Below are positions 58,212-64,000 of a stretch of 64,000 nucleotides of DNA, in pieces. The stretch covers positions 184,226 to 248,225 of the forward strand of contig JBFOMG010000009.1 in the NCBI GenBank assembly GCA_040830725.1, read 5' to 3'. Source of the stretch: JAWKWH01 sp040830725. Lineage in GTDB: Bacteria > Pseudomonadota > Alphaproteobacteria > Rhizobiales > Rhizobiaceae. Below the pieces are notes generated by a model, which made no database searches, was not told where the DNA came from, and saw nothing but the letters and a program-made list of their open reading frames with translations. The position numbers and the translations under genes are program-made. Each line of letters starts with the position of its first letter. Within the stretch, counting starts at the first letter, position 1.

Positions 58212-59399
58212 TTAGTGGATCTTGACCAACTCGTATTTGCCGCCTTTGATCATCTGCTCCTTGTAGGAACCGTCCGTCTCACCAACGTCGTTGAATTCCA
58301 CGTTAGTAGCGCCAACATAATCGATGTCGCCACCATCGGCGAGAATCTTCAGACCCTTGGCGATTTCACCCGGGAGAATTTTTTCGCCCGGCGCGTTGAC
58401 GACGTCCATAACCTTGGACTTCAGAGCAGCGCGGTCAGCTGAACCCACCGCCTGCATCGACAGCGCGATGATCGCAGCAGCATCATAAGCTTCTGCAATG
58501 AACGGTCCGGTCGCCTGCGCGCCGGCGTCGGTGGCGAGTTTCTGGAAGATGGCCGCGCCTTCGGATTCACCACCTGGAATGGTTGTGGTCATGCCTTCGA
58601 CACCATCACCAAGTGCTTCGATCAGAGAGTCGCCGACCATGCCGTCAGAACCGTAGAAGCTGTCGAAAGCGCCGGTATCAAGTGAGGTCTGAACGATACC
58701 CTTGCCACCTTGGTCAACATAACCGAAGACGACCAACGTGTTTGCGCCCGACGCCGCAAGAGCGGCAACCTCGGCCGAATAGTCGGCCTTTCCGTCTTCA
58801 TGTGCAGCCGAGATCAGCACTTTGCCGCCGGCTGATGCATATGCATCGCCGAAAGATTCTGCGAGACCTTTGCCGTAGTCGTTGTTGGTGTAAGTGACGG
58901 CGACTTCGTCGATACCCTGTCCCTTGATGATTCCCGAAAGCACCTGTCCCTGGCGCGCATCGGACGGGACAACACGGAAGAAATTGCCCTTGTCGTCAAT
59001 CGTGGTCAGCGCCGGAGAGGTGGCGGATGGCGAAACCATCACCAGATTGTTCGGAACAGCAACGTTGTTAGTGACAGCAATTGTCACGCCTGAGCAATCT
59101 GCACCCATGATCGCAGTCACGTTGTCCGATGTGACGAGACGCTCGGCTGCAGCTGTAGCGGCAGCTGCGTCCACACATGTGCTGTCGCCGCGAACTGCTT
59201 CGATGGTCTTGCCACCAAGAAATGCGCCGCTGTCTGAAGCTTCCTTCAGTGCAAGCTCGGCAGATGCCGCCATCGGTGGCGTCAACGATTCAATCGGGCC
59301 GGTAAAGCCAAGCAAAATGCCGACCTTGACGGCATCCTGCGCATAGGCTGCGGATGACAGCATGGTCGCAGCCATTGCAGCAATAATGATCTTTTTCAT
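58212..59399 (-). CDS. Branched-chain amino acid-type ABC transporter substrate-binding protein
   Basis: A 395-residue periplasmic binding protein of the LivJ/LivK family (receptor ligand-binding fold). A signal peptide (KIIIAAMAATMLSSAAYAQ) precedes VKVGILLGFTGPIESLTPPM and ELALKEASDSG. The ATG at 59399 has GGGAG 7 bases upstream; the longer reading to 59540 is not supported. Permease and ATPase genes are not adjacent. The terminator at 58155-58186 ends the transcript. A 17-base palindrome lies 56 bases before the start. Ligand may be Leu/Ile/Val or another small amide; the sequence does not decide. Confidence 0.9.
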   Translation of the reverse strand: MKKIIIAAMAATMLSSAAYAQDAVKVGILLGFTGPIESLTPPMAASAELALKEASDSGAFLGGKTIEAVRGDSTCVDAAAATAAAERLVTSDNVTAIMGADCSGVTIAVTNNVAVPNNLVMVSPSATSPALTTIDDKGNFFRVVPSDARQGQVLSGIIKGQGIDEVAVTYTNNDYGKGLAESFGDAYASAGGKVLISAAHEDGKADYSAEVAALAASGANTLVVFGYVDQGGKGIVQTSLDTGAFDSFYGSDGMVGDSLIEALGDGVEGMTTTIPGGESEGAAIFQKLATDAGAQATGPFIAEAYDAAAIIALSMQAVGSADRAALKSKVMDVVNAPGEKILPGEIAKGLKILADGGDIDYVGATNVEFNDVGETDGSYKEQMIKGGKYELVKIH

Positions 59400-59454
59400 T
59401 TGTAACTCCCTGTTTTGTCCCAATGGATCCCCGCGTAAGCGGATTCTTGCAATC

Positions 59455-59471
59455 CCTTCTGTGTCAGAAGG
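59455..59471. promoter_or_regulatory. Palindrome upstream of the binding-protein gene
   Basis: CCTTCTGTGTCAGAAGG, perfect 7-base arms with a 3-base centre, 56-72 bases before the ATG at 59399. It has no T-run after it, so it is more like an operator or leader hairpin than a terminator for valS. No regulator can be named. Confidence 0.4.
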
Positions 59472-59560
59472 ATCGTCGCGGAAACTTAGCCGCAGCAGCC
59501 AATGCTTGCAATCGCCTATGTTCCTCACCGTTAACACCACGACCGGTCAGCAATTGGATG

Positions 59561-62434
59561 TCAGCCCGTTTCATTTAATCGCGCCAATGCTGCCGCGAGT
59601 TTCTCAGATTGCTCTTCCAGCGCCGTCAATTTTTCACGCTCGCCGGCGACGATCTCCGGTCGCGCATTGGCAACGAATTTCTCGTTGGCAAGCTTTTTGG
59701 AGATTTTATCTAGTTCACCGTCGACCTTTGCGGCCGATTTTGCCAGTCGTGCCTTCTCGGCGCCGATGTCAATAAGGTCACCCAGCGGCAAACAAGCCGT
59801 CGCCTCGCCAATAACAAACTGTGCCGATCCTTTGGGAGCTTCAGGTTCCAGAACGATATCCGTGGCCCGCGCCAGCCGCTTGATCGCAGGATCATGCCGA
59901 AGCAGGCGGTCGCAAGTCTCGCGATTTGCGCCCACGACGATCAAAGGCGACTGTGCTGACGGCGGAACGTTCATCTCGGCGCGTACCGATCTTAGACCAG
60001 AGACAAGATCGACCAGCCAGTTGATCTCCTGAGCCGCTTCGGCATCCTCGAACTCCGGACTTGGCCAGTTTGCGTGGCACAGCAGTTTTTCACGTCCTCG
60101 TTCGCCAGCTGTCCTCGTCCATAATTCCTCCGTCATGAACGGCATCAACGGATGCAGGAGCTTGTAGATTTCGTCGAGAACATACGCCGCACAGGCCTGA
60201 GCTTCGGATTTTGCGTCCTCGTCATCGCCGTTGAATACTGGCTTCAGAAGCTCAAGATACCAGTCGCAGAACAGGTTCCACACGAAACGGTAGCTCGCGC
60301 TGGCGGCCTCATTGAAGCGGAACGCCTCGATCCCTTCAGTAATCTCTCGCGCTGCCTTGGTCAGTTCTGTGAGGATCCAACGGTTGATTTGAAGCTTGGC
60401 GTCCCCGGGACGGAAATCTGGATCGCGTGCAACGCCATTCATCTCCGCGAAACGGGTTGCGTTCCAGAGCTTGGTGCCGAAATTGCGATATCCGGCGACA
60501 CGACTCGGATCGAGTTTAACGTCCCTACCCTGCGCGGCCATAATCGCCAATGTGAACCGAAGTGCGTCTGCTCCATATTCGTCAATCAATTCAAGGGGAT
60601 CGATGACATTGCCCTTTGATTTGGACATCTTCTGGCCGTGTTTGTCGCGAACCAGGGCGTGTACATAGACGGTGTGAAACGGCTCCTCGTCCATGAACTG
60701 GATGCCCATCATCATCATGCGGGCAACCCAGAAGAAGATGATATCAAAACCGGTGACCAGAACGTCGGTTTGGTAATAGGTTTTCAGTTCTTTGGTCTGC
60801 TCCGGCCAGCCAAGGGTTGAGAACGGCCAAAGCGCCGATGAAAACCAGGTATCCAGAACGTCTTCGTCGCGGACAAGTATTTCACCGGGTTTGAAATTAT
60901 CGAGCTTGTCCTGAACCCAGGCCTTCCAGGGACCTTCCAACGCCAGATAATATTCGACTGCCGCGTCGAGCGCAGCTTCTTCGGTCTTTTCGACGAAGAC
61001 GTGTCCATCTGGACCATACCATGCCGGAATTTGATGGCCCCACCACAATTGGCGTGAAATACACCAGGGCTCGATGTTTTCCATCCAATTGAAGTAGGTG
61101 TTTTCCCATGACTTTGGCACAAAGTTGGTGCGGCCGTCGCGAACGGCTGCGATTGCCGGTGCGGCCAGTGTTTTTGCCTCGACAAACCACTGATCAGTCA
61201 GCATCGGTTCGATCACAACCTTTGACCGGTCGCCAAAAGGCTGCATGACCTTCTTGTCTTCCACCTTGATCATCAGGCCTTCGGCGTCGATGTCGGCGAT
61301 GACCCGCTTGCGTGCCTCGAATCTGTCCAGACCTCGATATTCATCGGGAACTAGGTTGATGGAGTCGATGTCGTTCTCGTTGGGCATTTCGCCGGAATTG
61401 ACGATCGCCATCGCCTTGGCGGCTTCACTGGCATAGGGCGACCCGTCACTGCGCATCGCTGCTTTTTCGTCCATCAGCCGGTAGGCCGGGATGTTGCCCC
61501 TTTTGGCGACCTGATAGTCGTTGAAGTCGTGAGCACCGGTAATCTTCACCGCACCGGAACCGAATTCAGGATCAGGGTAGTCGTCGGTAATGATGGGGAT
61601 CAGCCGTCTGTGTTCTTTTGGACCAACTGGAATCTCGCACAGCTTGCCGACAATTGGCGCATAGCGCTCATCTGTCGGATGGACGGCCACGGCACCATCG
61701 CCCAGCATTGTTTCCGGGCGTGTGGTTGCGATCGAAATGTAATCGCGTTTTTCTTCAAGAACGACGTTACCGTCTTCGTCTTTTTCGATGTAGGTGTAGC
61801 TGTCGCCATCCTGCAACGGATATTTGAAGTGCCACATATGGCCGTCGACCTCGATATTCTCAACTTCAAGGTCGGAAATTGCTGTTTCGAAATGCGGGTC
61901 CCAATTGACCAGCCGTTTGCCGCGATAAATAAGCCCTTCCTTGTAGAGGCGGACGAAAACTTCCAGAACGGCCCGCGACAGTCCCTCATCCATCGTGAAA
62001 CGCTCGCGCGACCAATCACAGGAAGCGCCGAGGCGTTTGAGCTGGTTGAAGATTTTACCGCCGGATTCTTCTTTCCATTCCCAGACGCGGTTCAAAAATG
62101 ACTCACGTCCCATTTCGCTGCGTGATGGCTCTTGATTGTCGGCCAACAACCTTTCGACGACCATCTGGGTTGCGATGCCGGCGTGATCCATCCCGGGCTG
62201 CCACAGCACGTTTCTTCCACCCATGCGCTGATAGCGAGCCAGAATATCCTGAATCGTGTTGTTCAGCGCATGTCCCATGTGCAGGGAGCCGGTAACATTG
62301 GGTGGAGGAATGACAATGCAATAGGGATCCGCATCCGCCGGCGCGCCCGCACCTGCTGCAAATGCATCTTCTTCTGCCCACAATTTAGCAATTCGCGGTT
62401 CGACGCTTGCCGCGTCATAATTCTTATCAAGCAT
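59561..62434 (-). CDS. valS: Valyl-tRNA synthetase
   Basis: A 957-residue class I aminoacyl-tRNA synthetase. The HIGH-type motif is PPPNVTGSLHMGHALNNTIQ near residue 46; KMSKSKGNVIDPLELIDEYG holds the KMSKS loop. The C-terminus has the coiled-coil arm (EKARLAKSAAKVDGELDKIS) of ValRS. The ATG at 62434 (MLDKNYDAASVEPRIAKLWA) has GGAA upstream; the reading to 62506 adds residues without homology. Its neighbourhood (popZ, PEBP-like gene, valS) is characteristic of alphaproteobacteria. Confidence 0.97.
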   Translation of the reverse strand: MLDKNYDAASVEPRIAKLWAEEDAFAAGAGAPADADPYCIVIPPPNVTGSLHMGHALNNTIQDILARYQRMGGRNVLWQPGMDHAGIATQMVVERLLADNQEPSRSEMGRESFLNRVWEWKEESGGKIFNQLKRLGASCDWSRERFTMDEGLSRAVLEVFVRLYKEGLIYRGKRLVNWDPHFETAISDLEVENIEVDGHMWHFKYPLQDGDSYTYIEKDEDGNVVLEEKRDYISIATTRPETMLGDGAVAVHPTDERYAPIVGKLCEIPVGPKEHRRLIPIITDDYPDPEFGSGAVKITGAHDFNDYQVAKRGNIPAYRLMDEKAAMRSDGSPYASEAAKAMAIVNSGEMPNENDIDSINLVPDEYRGLDRFEARKRVIADIDAEGLMIKVEDKKVMQPFGDRSKVVIEPMLTDQWFVEAKTLAAPAIAAVRDGRTNFVPKSWENTYFNWMENIEPWCISRQLWWGHQIPAWYGPDGHVFVEKTEEAALDAAVEYYLALEGPWKAWVQDKLDNFKPGEILVRDEDVLDTWFSSALWPFSTLGWPEQTKELKTYYQTDVLVTGFDIIFFWVARMMMMGIQFMDEEPFHTVYVHALVRDKHGQKMSKSKGNVIDPLELIDEYGADALRFTLAIMAAQGRDVKLDPSRVAGYRNFGTKLWNATRFAEMNGVARDPDFRPGDAKLQINRWILTELTKAAREITEGIEAFRFNEAASASYRFVWNLFCDWYLELLKPVFNGDDEDAKSEAQACAAYVLDEIYKLLHPLMPFMTEELWTRTAGERGREKLLCHANWPSPEFEDAEAAQEINWLVDLVSGLRSVRAEMNVPPSAQSPLIVVGANRETCDRLLRHDPAIKRLARATDIVLEPEAPKGSAQFVIGEATACLPLGDLIDIGAEKARLAKSAAKVDGELDKISKKLANEKFVANARPEIVAGEREKLTALEEQSEKLAAALARLNETG

Positions 62435-62598
62435 GGGAATTCCGTTGGTCACAGGCGTCACTGCGCTGACACATCCGTGTAAAAACGAAGGCGCCAGCCA
62501 AGTCAACTATTCATGAACCGCTGAGCGCTTCCAACAAGATGATAATTGCTCAGCGCGGCGAACCCGGACGAAAGTCCTGCCTGGCCAGCAAAAACCGC

Positions 62599-62976
62599 TT
62601 ATGGGAAGCGACGCTTTGCTTTCGCTGTTGCAAGCACCTTGTTGCCGGATCCAAGCGCCTTGACGGTGAATTCGTAGGTATGCGGGCTTGGAGGGCATGG
62701 CCCTTTGTAGCGGAATGCACCATAGGGCAGTTTGCCGTTACCCTTCCATTTCACCGTACCACCGCCGTGGGGATAGTTGGGTGCGTTCAGGTCAACCATC
62801 TTGAACCGCAGCTTCTTGGTGCCCTCAGGCACTTTTCTGATCGTTATGGGTGGTGATTTGGAATCAAAGCACTTCTTTGTCGGACCCCAACTGAAGCTCA
62901 TCGACATTGAATTTGCAGATGTTGCAACAAAAACGCCGGCCAGACCGGCTGCGATTACCAATGATGCTTTGCGCAT
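62599..62976 (-). CDS. Small secreted PEBP-like protein
   Basis: A 125-residue protein with signal peptide (KASLVIAAGLAGVFVATSAN). The mature part, KKLRFKMVDLNAPNYPHGGG to AFRYKGPCPPSPHTYEFTVK, has the pattern of phosphatidylethanolamine-binding proteins: a DxNAP-like loop, an HGGG-like region and the YxGPCPP-x-xH-Y anion site. It is shorter than YbhB/YbcL (about 160), lacking some edge strands. The ligand is unknown. It stands between popZ and valS on the same strand. Confidence 0.75.
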   Translation of the reverse strand: MRKASLVIAAGLAGVFVATSANSMSMSFSWGPTKKCFDSKSPPITIRKVPEGTKKLRFKMVDLNAPNYPHGGGTVKWKGNGKLPYGAFRYKGPCPPSPHTYEFTVKALGSGNKVLATAKAKRRFP

Positions 62977-63050
62977 GCGTTTTCTCCGCCTTTTCGAATA
63001 ACAGGATACGCTAAACTAGAATCCATGTAATTCAAGCGGGTAGCAGATAG

Positions 63051-64000
63051 TTATCGCGACGCACCGCGAGCGACCCGGTCGATCTCCTCACGAACCAACC
63101 GCTCGACCAGAACCGGCAAATTGTTGTCCAGCCATTCCTGCAACATGGGCCGCATCATTGCCTCGGCGATCCGGTCAAAATTCTCCGGATTCGGCTGCGA
63201 GAAGGCTTCGTTCAATTCATCGAACGCAGCCGCAACCTGCTTGCCGACCTGTTCTGAGACGATCGGGGCACTGTGTTGCGCGGCGACCTCATCAGCGGTT
63301 GCCGGAAGCTCGGAAGCCTGCGAGCTCGCCAAATCTTCTTCTGCCTTGTCGTTCAAAGCTTCGCTGGTAATCGCATCAGCCAAAGCAGACAGGCTATTTT
63401 CATCGCCTGCATCCTCACTGACAGTATCACTGCCATCTTCTTCCGGTTGGCCTTCATCTGCGGCTCCCTCCTCAGGCTCCACATCTTCGACAACCGGCTC
63501 AACTTCGACTTCCTCTTCGTGGATGATCGGTTCCGATACAGCGTCGGCTTCGCTGGTGAACGGCTCGGCCTCTATTTCCACTTCGCTGGCGAGCGGCTCA
63601 GCTCCGATTCCCTCCTCACGGGTGAGCGGTGCAACTTCAGGCTCTTCTTCTGTTTCGATGTCTTCCGCCAGCAATTCTGATTGGCTCGCCACCTCAGCCT
63701 GGATGTCTGCCAAACTCAAAGCGCTCATCGGATTTTCAGATTCGACGGCTTCCGATGTTGTTTCAGCTTCGTCAGCCGCTTCAACTTCACCATCATCGCC
63801 GAGCTCTTCACGGAAGGCCTGAACCTCTTCGTCTTCGGGGACCGCTGTGGTTTCCTCCGTGGAGTACTCTTCCGCAACCTCTTCGGCTACGGCTTCCGCG
63901 GACGTCTCACCAGCCCGATCTGCGTCGGCTGAAACTGCTTCTGCCAGTTGTGTGGCCGCACTCTCGTTGTCCCGCGGATCCGAAGCAGCTGTCCCCTCCG
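63051..64000 (-). CDS. popZ: PopZ-like polar organising protein (DUF2497), 5' end missing
   Basis: The 3' part of a gene that runs off the right edge; at least 315 residues are in the window and the frame is open to 64000. The last 60 residues (KQVAAAFDELNEAFSQPNPE, RIAEAMMRPMLQEWLDNNLP, LVERLVREEIDRVARGASR) are the DUF2497/PopZ oligomerisation domain. The rest is a very acidic, low-complexity region with repeated EPL/EPF/EPV units about 12 residues apart. PopZ forms polar hubs that anchor chromosome origins in alphaproteobacteria. The acidic linker is longer than in Caulobacter PopZ (177 residues in all). Confidence 0.85.
   Translation of the reverse strand, partial: EGTAASDPRDNESAATQLAEAVSADADRAGETSAEAVAEEVAEEYSTEETTAVPEDEEVQAFREELGDDGEVEAADEAETTSEAVESENPMSALSLADIQAEVASQSELLAEDIETEEEPEVAPLTREEGIGAEPLASEVEIEAEPFTSEADAVSEPIIHEEEVEVEPVVEDVEPEEGAADEGQPEEDGSDTVSEDAGDENSLSALADAITSEALNDKAEEDLASSQASELPATADEVAAQHSAPIVSEQVGKQVAAAFDELNEAFSQPNPENFDRIAEAMMRPMLQEWLDNNLPVLVERLVREEIDRVARGASR

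Noticed and set aside
62519..62555. Inverted repeat CGCTGAGC / GCTCAGCG between the PEBP-like gene and valS
   Set aside because: The 21-base loop and lack of a T-run make a terminator unlikely, and the repeat may be chance.

Overview
The window reads as chromosomal DNA of a denitrifying alphaproteobacterium, most likely of the order Hyphomicrobiales (Rhizobiales). That placement rests on an ExoR-like Sel1 protein, an LpsL-type UDP-glucuronate 4-epimerase, and a popZ-PEBP-like-valS arrangement at the right edge. The genus cannot be fixed from the sequence. No rRNA, tRNA, insertion sequence or CRISPR array was recognised. Genes are tightly packed, with many start/stop overlaps of 4 bp or less.

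Left part (1-26000). A truncated molybdenum hydroxylase operon (large, 2Fe-2S and FAD subunits) is followed by a CopA-like Cu+ ATPase behind a CueR-type promoter that seems to give a leaderless mRNA. Next comes a complete denitrification island for nitrite to nitric oxide to nitrous oxide: hemA, a two-TM protein, a CbiX-like protein, nirN, nirJ, nirH, nirG, nirDL, nirF, nirC and nirE on the minus strand, divergent norCBQDEF on the plus strand, a DUF4202 protein, two Crp/Fnr regulators, and nirS with a NapC/NirT-type multiheme fusion and a cupredoxin. Matching 16-bp boxes (CTTGAC-N4-GTTAAG, one with a final GG) precede norC, nirE, hemA and nirS, so they form one NO/nitrite-responsive regulon. 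A strong terminator lies between nirS and its multiheme partner. No nar, nap or nos genes are in the window.

Middle part (26000-45570). A hot-dog thioesterase, an FkbM methyltransferase and a large MscS-family channel lead into a glycan locus. Four tightly coupled glycosyltransferases face an operon holding UDP-glucuronate 4-epimerase, a histidine phosphatase and a complete peptide-type ABC transporter. UDP-glucose dehydrogenase and a NodU/CmcH-type carbamoyltransferase follow. Together these could make a carbamoylated, uronic-acid-containing glycan or glycoside; this is inference.

Right part (45570-64000). Aromatic amino acid catabolism: 4-hydroxyphenylpyruvate dioxygenase with a divergent Lrp/AsnC regulator, then a homoprotocatechuate meta-cleavage locus with an aromatic amino acid decarboxylase, two unrelated ring-cleavage dioxygenases side by side, hpaE and hpaF, and divergently a DapA-family aldolase, an HpaG-like protein and HpaR. 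A palindrome sits in the divergent gap. Housekeeping genes close the window: a DUF4864 protein, exoR, ilvD, a branched-chain amino acid binding protein, valS, a PEBP-like secreted protein and the 3' part of popZ.
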